The notes beneath the pieces are model-generated. The model ran no database searches and was not told the origin of the DNA. It saw only the letters and a program-made list of their open reading frames with translations. From Microstegium vimineum (taxonomy: Eukaryota; Streptophyta; Magnoliopsida; Poales; Poaceae), in the NCBI GenBank assembly GCA_022036555.1, contig CM039128.1:21034171-21098170 (forward strand): DNA of 64,000 nucleotides, read 5' to 3'. The position numbers were made by a program, and so were the translations under genes. Positions 52,958 to 63,260 of the stretch are shown piece after piece; positions within the stretch are counted from its first letter, which is position 1, and each line of letters begins with the position of its first letter.

Positions 52958-54730
52958 GTACAGGAAGTAGTCGGGTCGGGGCCGTGAGCCGAATGGACGT
53001 CGCAGGGTCGACTGGGGTGTGGATTCGGCTCGGGATCAACCCAATTGGCGTCATCCTGCTCCTCTTCCACGAAAATGCTAGTGTTCGCCTCATCATCACT
53101 TGCGAGCTCAAAAGCAGTGGAAACACAGGGCATAGTCTCATCGAAGGTAATCTCACAAGTCTCCATCACTCGGTTAGTCTCAAGGTTAAGTGCACGATAA
53201 GCACGAGAGTGAGTAGAGTAACCATGAAAGATACCGTCAGAAGATCGTGACTCAAATTTGTCCAACCTACCGCCCTTTTTGAGGATGAAGCACCTGCACC
53301 CAAACACCGTAGGTGACTTACCTTCGGTGGTCTCCCAAATCGCAACTCATAAGAGGTCTTCTTCTTGAAAGCTCGGAGAAAAATGTGATTGGAAACATAG
53401 CAAGCAGAACTGGTCGCTTCGGCCCAATACCGCCTAGGAGTCCTATGCTCATTGAGCATCATCCTGGACATCTCAACAAGGGTCCGATTCTTGCGCTCAA
53501 CAACACTGTTCTGCTGGGGAGTGTAAGGTGAGGAAAACTGGTGGTCGAGACCCAAAGAAGAACAAAGAGTTGCAAAGTGAGCATTCTTGAATTTTGTACC
53601 ATTGTCACTGTGGATAGCTCTTATGACATTCTTAGGTAGCCCATTTTGCAATCTCAAAATCAGACCTCGAACAAATGGAAAAGCCTCATCCTTACTCTCC
53701 AAAAAGAACACCCAAGAGTATCTCGAGTAGTCATCAACGACTACAACCACATACCACTTCCCTCCTTCCGACCTGACCCGAGCTGGACCAACTGTGTCCA
53801 TGTGTAAGAGCTCGCTGGGTCGAGTGGTCATGACCTCAGTCACAGGAGGATGGGAAGCGGCAACCATCTAGCCATGCCTGCAAGGATGGCAAACCAAATC
53901 CTTCTCGAACTTTAGCTTTGGCAATCCTTGGATAAGGTTCATTGAGCTAAGCCTTGCAAGCAAGTCAAAACTCAAATGTCCCAATCTCCTATGCCACTTC
54001 CAAAGCTCGGAAGAAGATCCATCAAGAAGACAGCGAGAAGGTCCGGAAGAGATAGAAAAATCCGCACGAAAAACCTTCTCGAAGGGTAAAATCCGGCAAA
54101 CAAACTCAGCCCGAGAGTCCAAAATCCGAGACAAATTAGGCTTAAAACTCACATCAAAATCGTCATCAAGGAGTTGCAAAACCGAGAGGAGGTTAAAATG
54201 CAAATTCGCAACCAAAGCAACATCCTTGAGGACAAAAGAAGAGTTCACTCGGTTTGACCTTCGGGAGACAACCTTACCTTTACTCTTGTCCCCGAATTTG
54301 ATATACTCGATGTGATGCACGGGGTCGAGACTAGAGAACCACTTGGCACTTCCAGTCATATGACGTGAGCATCTGAAATCCACAAGCCAAGTCTCCTCCA
54401 ATCCTCCTTCCTACATCAATAAAAAGACATAGGGTGAGCAAACGGTGTAACACTGGGGTTAGTAAACTGTGAAGGATACTAGTGTTGTCCCATTTTCCCA
54501 AAGAATGGGTTAGGAGAAAAACCAAACATCTCTTGCCCCACAAAGGGATAACGATCACCACGATAGGGAAAACGTGGTCCGCTAGTGAAGGGAGGAGTAA
54601 AGCCACCGCCACGAGGCCCGTAGTCGTATGGGTCACGACCGGTACCCCTCCAGGCATGACCACCACGTGGTCTCGCCTCCTGAGGCCTAGCACCTTGAGG
54701 CATTGTACCTCTAGGCCTAGTAGTGCGCCT
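52880..54730 (-). repeat. Pol duplication, RT-proximal copy
   Basis: This is one of two tandem copies of the protease-integrase segment (the other is about 54731-56585), offset by about 1.85 kb. It contains the integrase that is in register with RT. Confidence 0.85.
52958..54401 (-). pseudogene. Sirevirus protease and integrase, RT-proximal copy
   Basis: The protease region reads TWLVDFRCSRHMTGSAKW, so the usual D-S-G active-site triad is D-F-R here. Then come FVLKDVALVANLHFNLLS, the integrase zinc domain (WKWHRRLGHLSFDLLARL, HPCRHG), a stop at 53868-53870, and the core (ELLHMDTVGPARVRSEGG, VVVVVDDYSRYSWVFFLESK, AIHSDNGTKFKNAHF, QFSSPYTPQQNSVVERKNRT). The tail shifts frame around SHLRCLGAG near 53300. 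Dead. Confidence 0.85.
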
Positions 54731-56236
54731 CCCCATGACAGCAGCTGGAGCTCCATTAGGTGCAACGGGCACCGACTGAGGAAGCTGCTCGAACGGCCCC
54801 CATGTAGAGGAAGTAGTAGGATCGGGACCGTGAGCCGAAGTGGACGTCGCAGGGTCGACGGGGGCAGCCGGTGGAGTCGGCTCAGGATCACCCCAATCGG
54901 CGTTGTCCTGCTCCTCCTCCACAAAAATGCTAGTGTTCACCTCATCATCACCTGCAAGCTCAAAAGCAGTGGAAACACAGGGCATAGTGTCATCGAATGT
55001 AATCTCACAAGTCTCTATCACTCGGTTAGTTTCTAGGTTAAGTGCACGATAAGCACGAGAGTGAGTAGAATAACCCAGAAAGATACCGTCAGAAGACCGT
55101 GATTCAAATTTATCCAACTTACCGCCCTTTTTGAGGATGAAGCACCTGCACCCAAACACCCGTAGGTGACTTACCTTGGGTGGTCTCCCAAATCGCAACT
55201 CATAAGAAGTCTTCTTCTTGAAAGCTCGGAGAAAAATATGATTGGAAACATAGCAAGCAGAACTGAGTGCTTCGGCCCAATACCGCCTAGGAGTCCTATG
55301 CTCATCGAGCGTCGTCTTGGCCATATCAACAAGAGTCCGATTCTTGCGCTCAACAACACCGTTTTGCTGGGTAGTGTGAGGTGAGGAAAACTGATGGCCG
55401 AGTCCCAAGGAAGAATAAAGAGATGCAAAGTGATCATTTTTGAATTATGTGCCATTGTCACTACGGATAGCTCTCATGGCATTCTTAGGTAGCTCATTTT
55501 GCAATCTCAAAATCAGATCTCGAACCAAAGGAAAAGCCTCATCCTTACTCTCAAAAAAGAACACCCAAGAGTACCTCGAGTAGTCATCAACGACTACAAC
55601 CACATACCACTTCCCTCCCTCTGACCTAACCCGAGCTGGACCAACTCTGTCCATGTGTAAGAGCTCGCCGGGTCTAGTAGTCATGATCTCCGTCACAGGA
55701 GGATGGGAAGCGGCAACCATCTTGCCATGCCTGCAAGGATGGCAAACCAAATCCTTCTCGAACTTTAGCTTTGGCAATCCTTGGATAAGGTCCATTGAGC
55801 TAAGCCTTGCAAGCAAGTCAAAACTCAAATTTCCCAATCTCCTATGCCACTTCCAAAGCTCGGAAGAAGAACTGGTAAGAAGACAACGAGAAGGTTCGGA
55901 AGAGATAGAAAAATCCGCACGAAAAACCTTCCCGAAGGGCAAAATCCGGCAGACAAGATCACCATGAGAGTCCAAAATCCGAGACAAGTTTGGCTTAAAG
56001 CTCACTTCAAAACCATCTTCAAGGAGTTGCGAAACCGATAGAAGGTTAAAATGCAAATTCACAACCAAAGCAACATCCTTGAGGACAAAAGAGGAATTGA
56101 CTCGGATCAACCATCGGGACACAACCTTACCTTTACTCTTGTCCCCGAATGTAATGTACTCGGTGTGGCGCACGGGGTCGAGGCTGGAGAACCACTTGGC
56201 ACTTCCGGTCATATGGCGTGAGCATCCAAAATCCAC
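54479..56236 (-). pseudogene. Sirevirus protease and integrase, gag-proximal duplicate, fused to a gag segment
   Basis: This is the second copy: VDFGCSRHMTGSAKWFSSLD, FVLKDVALVVNLHFNLLS, WKWHRRLGNLSFDLLARL, HPCRHGKM, VVVVVDDYSRYSWVFFFESK, AIRSDNGT, a frameshift near 55445, and QFSSPHTTQQNGVVERKNRT. Past the post-integrase linker (FEQLPQSVPVAPNGAPAAV) the frame jumps into the gag tail (RPRGTMPQGARPQEARP, GPRGGGFTPPF), which should lie upstream. That jump marks the duplication joint near 54720-54735. Confidence 0.85.
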
Positions 56237-56585
56237 AAGCCAAGTCTCCTCCAGTCCTCCTTCCTACATCAATAAAAAGACATAGGGTGAGAAAACGGAC
56301 CAACACTGGGGTTAGTAAACTGTGAAGGATACCAGTGTTGTCCCGCTTGCCCAAAGAATGGGTTAGGAGAAAAACCAAACATCTCCTGCCCCACGGAGGG
56401 ATAGCGATCACCACGATAGGGAAAACGTGGTCCGCTAAAGATGGGTGGAGTAAAGCCACCGCCACGAGGCCCGTAGTCGTATGGGTCATGGCCGGTACCC
56501 CGCCGGGCACGACCACCACGTGGTCTCGCCTCCTGAGGCCTAGCACCTTGAGACATTGTACCTCTAGGCCTAGATGTGCGCCTCT
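54731..56585 (-). repeat. Pol duplication, gag-proximal copy
   Basis: It pairs with about 52880-54730. At the joint, the integrase-side GTGGCCTCCCC (about 52878) and gag-side GTGCGCCTC (about 56577) share GCCTC, pointing to template switching or illegitimate recombination at microhomology. Confidence 0.85.
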
Positions 56586-58857
56586 GAACTTCCGGTTCAC
56601 GCACCCCAACTCGTGGGTGGTACATGTCCCGGTTGTTCAACTCAACCTTCTTCCGATCATCTCTCTTCCTCCTAAAGCAAAACTCAGCCAAGTGCCCATC
56701 CCGCTCACAATACTCACAATGGTACCTCACCACACTCTTGGTAGGCACTCTCTTGTTGGGTTGGGTGTCTCTAGCTTTCTTAGGAAGTGAATCACTAGAG
56801 ATATCTGGCAGTGTGTCAAGTGGGTTGCGAAGATGATTCGGTTTGGCAATCCACACTTGCTTCTGTGGAGTAGTTTTGGGGGGCTCTTCAAACACACCAT
56901 CTCTCATAGGTAGCTTGGTAGGGTCGGTTGGTTTAGGTGGGGAAAACTTGGTAAAGTTGGGGGGTGTGGTAGGTTTCTCACTCGTGCTCAAACCACTGCA
57001 CTCACCGATCTTACCAAACATGCTATCATCATTCCCATCTATAGCAAAGCCTACTCCCGTGCTGCCAGCCCGCTTGCATTGGCTAAGCAACATCCCCAAC
57101 TGCGGCTCTCGGCAAGACACCCAGCTCAGGATGGACCGAAGGTATGTGTTTTCCTCCTCGGTATGCATCTTGTCGTGTCTGCACGACGCGATATCAAGCT
57201 CCAAAGCCTCAAAGTGATCTGACTCTCTAGTGCTATCTGAGCTGACCTTTTCTAACACAGTGATCCTATCATCCTTTTGTGCCAGCTCAGAACGCAAGCC
57301 TAAGCAAGACTTGCACGCACCAAGTAAGCTAGGCCTAGCCTTTAGCTCACTGACCTCCTCAAGTAGAGTGCCATACTTGTCCTGGAGAGTGACAAGATCA
57401 GACATGTGAATGGCGCAAGCATCACACTCTACCTCCTCGGTAACCACCACCGACGCCTTAGCAAAATCTAGCTCATGAAGCGCGCTAAGGTACTTCGCCT
57501 TAAAGTCGTTCCTCTCACAAGCGACACGCTTGAGTAGAGCATCCTGACTCATCAAGGTGTCGTTCAGAGACTCAAGCTCGAGAGAGAGGGATTCGACGGT
57601 GGGTGATACCTCGGGTGTGTCGGAGTCATAGTCGGAGTCATCCTTGCGCTTGCCGACCTTGCCTTCTTCAATCACCATGGTGCAAAAGCCATCGTGCTTG
57701 ACGTCGGCGTAGAAGCATAGGCCGCTGAACTTGTCCTCAACCTTTCCCTTCGACTCATCATCGCTTGAGGAAGTGCCTCCGTCGTAGGCCTTCACCAAAG
57801 ATCAAGCATAGGAGAGGAAGGCTCGGTGCTTGGCCTTCACCTTGTCGATCACCTTCTTCGAAGACCTTCGGTTGTAGCCGCCCTTGGGCTTGTGCTTGTC
57901 CTCGAAGTGGTGCTCGCGCTTGTCCTTGCGCTTGGTGAAGTCACCCGCAGCTTTCTTGGGGTAGTTTGCGATGAAGTGATCCTCATCACTGCAACGGTAG
58001 CACCCCTTGGCCGAGCCATCACGTCGTCGGTTCAAACGGTTGTTGTGAAACTGTGAGAACCTAGTGATGACTAGGGCCAGCTCGTCATCTCCAGGAGCCT
58101 CCACTTGCTCCTCTATCATAGAAATCAAAGACAAAGCGAACAAAGAGTGTGAAAGGTCAGAGGAGGAAGAGGACGTACCGCTGGGGCCAGAAACCAACGC
58201 CATAGATGGTTTTGACGGGTTTTCAAGCTTGGCCCGGGTCTGGTAGTCAATCTCAGAGGACTTGAGCTTGCTGAACAGCTCATCCACGGTCAGGGCATCA
58301 TAGCCCGATGACTCCTGAATGGCAGCCAACTTCATTTCCCACACATTCCGATCAAGAGCATGCAAAAGCTTGATAGCCATCTCATGATCATCATAAGGCA
58401 AGTTGACTCGATTAGCACACATCTTGTTGACGATAGATTGGAAGCGAGTGAACATCCCGTCAACAGATTCGTCGGCGAACTGAACAAAGTTCTCGTACTC
58501 TCTACGGTACATGTCGAAGAGTTTGGACTTGATCTGAGGATTGCCCTCATGATATCTCAAGAGTGTTTGCCAGATCTCCCGTGTCGTAGTGAGACTCGAA
58601 ACTCGCTCAAACTCAGGAAGAGACAAACAAGGGAAGAGAATGCTACGGGCTCTTGCGTTTGACGCATGTTGTGTGACTTGAAGGTCGGTAATCCGAGCGT
58701 CAAGAACCACGTAGTTCTCATTCTCACAAATCACCCAAAACTTTGTATCAAGCCCTTGGAGGTAAGCGGACATGCGCACCTTCCAATATGCAAAGTTGGT
58801 TGCATCGAAGTAAGGAGGTTTACCAACACCTCGCTCCATGTCGCCTTCGCAAATCAA
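56269..58857 (-). pseudogene. gag: Sirevirus gag, one internal stop
   Basis: This is a very large gag (about 850 codons). The best start is the ATG at 58839 (MERGVGKPPYFDATNFAYWK), although the frame is open from 58857. The capsid-like core contains AYLQGLDTKFWVI, LLRYHEGNPQIKSKLFDMYR and NFVQFADESVDGMFTRFQSI. A knuckle-like CYRCSDEDHFIANY follows, with a TGA at 57802-57804, then a coiled-coil-rich part (VESLSLELESLNDTLMSQDA and on), a second C/H motif (YHCEYCERDGHLAEFC), and an R/G-rich tail. It ends at 56269-56271; pol follows in another frame within a few codons. Length and the coiled coil are typical of Sireviruses. Confidence 0.87.
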
Positions 58858-58885
58858 GAACCGTGTAAGGTGGATTGATCCTTAA

Positions 58886-58902
58886 CCGGCTATGATATCA
58901 AT
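58886..58902 (-). promoter_or_regulatory. Primer binding site of the Sirevirus
   Basis: Right after the 5' LTR the minus strand reads ATTGATATCATAGCCGG, a variant of the initiator-Met site (TGGTATCAGAGC) with a few changes. Confidence 0.6.
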
Positions 58903-60838
58903 TGAAGGACCGCAAACGGCGACCAGAGGGGGTGAATGAGAGCCAAATAAAAATTCCTTTCGGAAGATCTTGACCCTTGTCCCAAACACGACCCAAAGAA
59001 AGAACTAGGCTCACGACCCACAAGCGGGTGAATGTTCTAGGAGATGTCCTAGGAACACAGCGGAGCTAGCCACGAACTCGGAGAACCAAACCGCGATGCA
59101 AACGAAAAAATGCAGCGGGCACAGAGGCCGACGGACGCTGAGAGACAGGGCGTCAGACGGTCTGACGCAGTGCGACGGAAGCTGGCGTCGGACACTTGGC
59201 TGAGCGTCTGTCGCCCTTCCAGAGAGCACTGCAGAGAGAAAAGCCAGCTGTTGGGCGTCGGACGCGTTTGACGCGCAACCAACGGACGTTGAGGAGCGTC
59301 CGACGCGAATCACACAGAGAGCATGTAAATTGCTCAAAACCGACGGACGCGTTCGATAGGTAGGCGATGGACGATGGAGAGCGTCCGACGCAACTTAACC
59401 CGCGCAAAAGAGTCACACGATGGACGCTGATGTCAGCACGCCCCAGCGTCCGATGCAAAAGCTCGGAGCATCCGACGCTCACGAACAGAGCGCAGAATCG
59501 CGAAAACCCCGGTTCTCTTCACCAAATCTTTCCAAAACCGAATCAAATGGTCACCAACTGCAACCAAACTTTGTAGGCATGATCCTAGTGCAATTGGGGA
59601 GCTATCCCGAAGAAATCATCGCTCAATTTGGGTCGGTTGAACAGACGCAAAAGGATTTCGGGAGAAAACCCCAAAACGAAGAACACCGCAAAGAAATCGC
59701 TCAATCCGTGTACTCGTGAGGTTTTAGGAGAATTCCTTTGGTGCAAAGTTGCTCCTCACAAGTACGAAGAACTTGGTTCAAACAAATTTCCCAAAACCTT
59801 ACTCAAACAAACGATCTCATCTCGGGATCAAAAGAGAGGCATGAGGAAAATGCGAAGAACACAAGCAAACGAGAGACACGATCAAGTAATCAAACTAACC
59901 ATGGCTTACGGAGGCTAAGGCCTCCGATTCCCACCGAAAACAAGGTGCAAATCCTTACAAAGGTTGGAGAGATCAACCTAGGGACCTCATGAACTAGAGA
60001 GAGGTTAGAGAGAGAGAGAGAGTTGGGGCAAATGAAAGGTGTTCAAGAGGTGGGATGAGGTTTACCCCTTCCCCCCTACTTATCGGGCTTTGGCTATTTC
60101 CCAAAGACCCCCCTAGATACATTGAGTGAACTACCTAGCCTAAGCATTGCAGTCCAAGCTCTGGAAAATATCTCCCGCTTTTTGAATGGACGACCCCGCT
60201 TCTTGCCAGGAGTTGCCGTTGTCTCGACGCAACCTCCAAGATTCCGCCACGTGTCTTCCCCGCTTCCTTGGAAGCTCCGCCCGGGTTTGAGGCCCAAACC
60301 AAGAAAACCTTCCACCGGTAGCTTTGGGGTCAACTACCGAACCCCGAGTTTTGAGACCCAAACTTGGAAACCGTCCTCGGATGGTTTTGAGGCCCAAACC
60401 ACCAAACCGCTTGACTCGAGCCACCTTGCCCTCGCCCGGTCGGACTCCGAGTCCCATGAGCCTCCGCTCGACCCGCTCGTCCACCGTCTTGACTCAGTCG
60501 ACTCGGTCTACCTCCATGTCTTCTCGCACTCGCCGGTGCCAAGTACTAGCCACCATAGCTAGTCCGCCGGCGCCCATGGTCCCTCAGTCTGAGCCCCGCT
60601 TCCGCCCTTCACCGCTCTCAGTCCATCGGCACAGCAAGCCTCTACACTCGATCTTCTCCACGCCATTGACCACTGTCACTAGGCATAGCACCTGCACACC
60701 ACAAGCCGATAGACAAGCACACATTTTCTTTCGCAAAGTGGTTAGTTCAAGTCACTCAAACTGAAACACTCACGTGTTGGACGATCACTCATCATCAAAG
60801 CTGAACATACATGGGTATTTATCCACCATGTGTTCGCA
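58903..60838 (-). repeat. 5' LTR of the Sirevirus
   Basis: The 1,936-bp copy lacks the 369-bp duplication of the 3' LTR. The CG-rich inverted words (GCGTCCGACG, GACGGACGC) lie at 59130-59490. Confidence 0.9.
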
Positions 60839-60843
60839 CTCTG
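60839..60843. repeat. Right target-site duplication of the Sirevirus (CTCTG)
   Basis: It matches 47282-47286 at four of five positions. Confidence 0.7.
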
Positions 60844-62888
60844 GCCGTCCCTTCCCCTCACACCACCACGCACAAGCCTGTCTCTCTATCATACTGTGCT
60901 AGCTAGGAGATGGGATGGGAGTAGTAGTACACACTGTTAGTAGCAATAGTACACTGTAGTACTACTAGTAATCTGCATCTGATGAAAGGCTAGTACTTTA
61001 TAGGCTTTCTTGTTTTCTGTCCCATTTTGTACAACGACATACCTAGAGGGACAAAGGGAGTACTATGATTTTTCAAAGATTCAATCAAAATAAATAAAAA
61101 GAAAAAAAGACAAAATTGTCTTCAAAACTACTTATAACAGGCGAGGGAGTTAAAACACATGGTTTCAAAAGTTGAGAGAGCTGGTTTGCCCGATTTTGGA
61201 GTTTACGGAAGAAAATAGGACTTTCAGAAAAGTTAAGGGTTTTTGCTTGATTCATCTGAACTGAAATTGAATATTAGGCCCATCAAGGATTTTTAGCGCT
61301 ACATGGCCCATCCGTGATCCATACTATGTAGTAATAGTTTTGGTCTTGTTGGACATAAGTTTTTTTTCTCAAATCGTAACGGTTAGTGTGTTTATCAAGG
61401 GAAGCAATTGATTGATTTTTTATGTGGTGGTTTCATTTTCTTTCATCTGTTTTATGAGAAGATTTGTTTACTCCAAAACCCTTTTCTGATGACGAAGGAT
61501 TGTAATCATGTGTTTCATAAAAAATCCTTCAACTAATTTTTCTTTCAATGAGTACCTGATTATGCTACCATAGTAGCGAGTGATTTTTGCGGTCTTCAAA
61601 ACCTTGCTTGCACAAAGTTAAGCATGTTCGATTGATGGTTTCCATGACTGATGCTATTTTTTTAGAGAAAAACACTGTATCATGTTTGCATCAGGCGGTT
61701 GATGACTTGGAAGAACATGATCGTGTGGTTTTTTTAATATTTCTTATATCTTTTATTTTATATCAAGTGATCTATTTTTTGTACTATCAATTTATATATA
61801 AAAAACATTCACCAGTGAAAGAACCAATTTCTTTGGATTGCTACTCTAAAATTCTTCAGAGCCTATACTCTCACGGCATTTGCTGGAGCACTTTCACGCC
61901 TTAGCTTGCTGTGCATCACGGGCGCACCGCGATTGGTGTTCGCCTGTTCCACGTCCACGTCTTCAGTCTCCGTCTTTCTTTTGGCACATCCCAGTCCCAC
62001 ACGTGTGTATATGTTCCACGGTAGGTGAGGAGTCGTTTTGCGTTCGCCGGCAGATACTGAAATGGGTCGATTGAATTGGAGAATTATCATTGTCCTATGG
62101 GCAATGTATGTCTTGAAAGAATCCAATCCGGACCACGGGGCCAGTGTGGGTGTGTGTGTGATACGCGAGTTTCGGCTGTGGGAAACGCAATGCACGCAGA
62201 ACATGTGCATAGTCCTACGGATGGATGAATTTCAGTGCAGTCGCACCATTCTGGATGTCATCGTGTTCATGCACGCGCGCATTTCTACTTGCAAAGGTTT
62301 ATGGATCATTTACGGGATCTGGGAATCCCAAAATTGGATCAGCGATTAGGTTCGTTCAATGTGACACTTCATTCTTTGCATAGGAATATGATGTAGAATG
62401 GTGTCCTATTTTATTCTGGTTTTCTACTAAAATGCGGTAGGCATAAATAAATACTGCTTCAAAGAGAAGTTTTTGCTCTGTACATTCAATTTCATCTGGA
62501 AGACAAAAATACCATAGTACTACAATTCTGTACATCCAATTTCCTCTGGAAGGCAAAAATACCATAGTACTACAATGTACCTGAAAAAACTTCAGGTCCC
62601 ACTGCCACGTATACCATTTTCTAGTTTTCTACTACATGGCTAACCAATAGCCTTAACAAATCCTCGACTGTACCCTGCCATCTAAAAAAAAAGAATTCCT
62701 TGCCAGGACAAGGGAAAAAAAAGCCCATCAACAATTTCTACATCCAACAATCCTACCAGGGTAGCTATTTTACAGCAACCCTCTCTTACTACCTTGGCCG
62801 ATATATGTATCATCATGCTTGTAGATGATGAACTATTTTACAGAACAAGCATGAACCATTCTGACTGCCCACAGGGGCCGATGGTTCG
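60844..62888. other. Host DNA between the Sirevirus and the aquaporin gene
   Basis: Nothing codes convincingly here. About 60844-61060 may be the right arm of a split MITE. An AT-rich stretch (61060-61880) is followed by a GC-richer one (61880-62300) without a recognisable exon. The last few hundred bases are likely 3' UTR and flank of the aquaporin gene and contain a 50-bp tandem duplication at 62477-62576. Confidence 0.5.
62477..62576 (-). repeat. Tandem duplication, 2 x 50 bp, downstream of the aquaporin gene
   Basis: CTGTACAT(T/C)CAATTTC and GCAAAAATACCATAGTAC-like segments repeat exactly 50 bp apart (62477-62526 and 62527-62576), with three differences. It lies about 310 bp beyond the stop codon of the minus-strand gene, in or near the 3' UTR. 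Confidence 0.85.
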
Positions 62889-63260
62889 TCAGATTTCTCC
62901 ATTGAGCAGCGGCTCATGCGTCTTGTTCACAATGAACAGCGACTCGTAGACGAAGCCAGCCAGGGGCCCGCCGATCAGCGGGCCGATCCAATAGACCCAG
63001 TGGTTTGTCCAGACCCCGGTGGCCAGGGCTGGCCCGAAGGACCGTGCCGGGTTCATGGACGCGCCGCTGAAGTTGCCGCCGGCGAGGCTATTGGCGCCGA
63101 CGATGAGGCCCGTCAGCAGCGGGCCGATGGTGCGGACCTGGCTCCGCGGGTCCAGGATCATGGCGTAGGTGACGAAGAGCAGGGAGAAGGTGAGGATCAC
63201 CTCCATCACCAGGCCCTGCATCGGGCTGATGCCAGCGCCCAGGGCGTGCACCGGGGTCAC
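62889..63260 (-). CDS. Tonoplast intrinsic protein (TIP4-like aquaporin), last exon
   Basis: TIPs are six-helix channels of the vacuolar membrane that conduct water and often small solutes such as urea or ammonia. The exon begins after an acceptor (ATGCAG, 63262-63261) with VTPVHALGAG. It encodes helix 4 (LVMEVILTFSLLFVTYAMI), helix 5 (IGPLLTGLIVGANSLAGG), the second pore loop with the NPA box (GASMNPARSFGPALATG), helix 6 (HWVYWIGPLIGGPLAGFVY) and a short tail THEPLLNGEI. Isoleucine in helix 5, alanine before the NPA box and arginine after it fit the TIP3/TIP4 type of selectivity filter; the tail favours TIP4. The exon is fully open. The first NPA box and earlier exons lie beyond 64000, so the intron is longer than 740 bp. 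Confidence 0.92.
   Translation of the reverse strand: MTPVHALGAGISPMQGLVMEVILTFSLLFVTYAMILDPRSQVRTIGPLLTGLIVGANSLAGGNFSGASMNPARSFGPALATGVWTNHWVYWIGPLIGGPLAGFVYESLFIVNKTHEPLLNGEI

Larger units (their letters stand above)
47287..60838 (-). mobile_element. Sirevirus-like (Maximus/SIRE lineage) Ty1/copia retrotransposon, minus strand
   Basis: The 13,552-bp element has LTRs of 2,303 bp (left, 3') and 1,936 bp (right, 5'). On the minus strand they begin TGCGAACACATGG and end CGGTCCTTCA. The copia order holds: gag, protease, integrase, RT, RNase H. A very large gag with two CCHC knuckles, LTRs of about 2 kb, a long non-coding stretch after pol with several CCCCCTT (minus AAGGGGG) tracts, and CG-rich palindromic words in the LTR are all Sirevirus traits. 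The protease-integrase part is present twice in tandem. LTRs differ by about 5% by eye, the oldest dated insertion here. Many stops and frameshifts; dead. Confidence 0.9.
47160..61060. mobile_element. Possible second MITE, split by the Sirevirus insertion
   Basis: TACTCCCTCTGTCCC at about 47160 has a near-perfect inverted partner, GGGACAAAGGGAGTA, at about 61046-61060 (14 of 15 positions), each with an outer TA. Removing the Sirevirus leaves about 340 bp, a plausible MITE size. Similarity between the arms beyond the termini is weak, so two unrelated MITE remnants remain possible. Confidence 0.35.

Noticed and set aside
61587..61904. 105-codon plus-strand frame near the aquaporin gene
   Set aside because: AT-rich hydrophobic composition without any family signature; no promoter or splice context.
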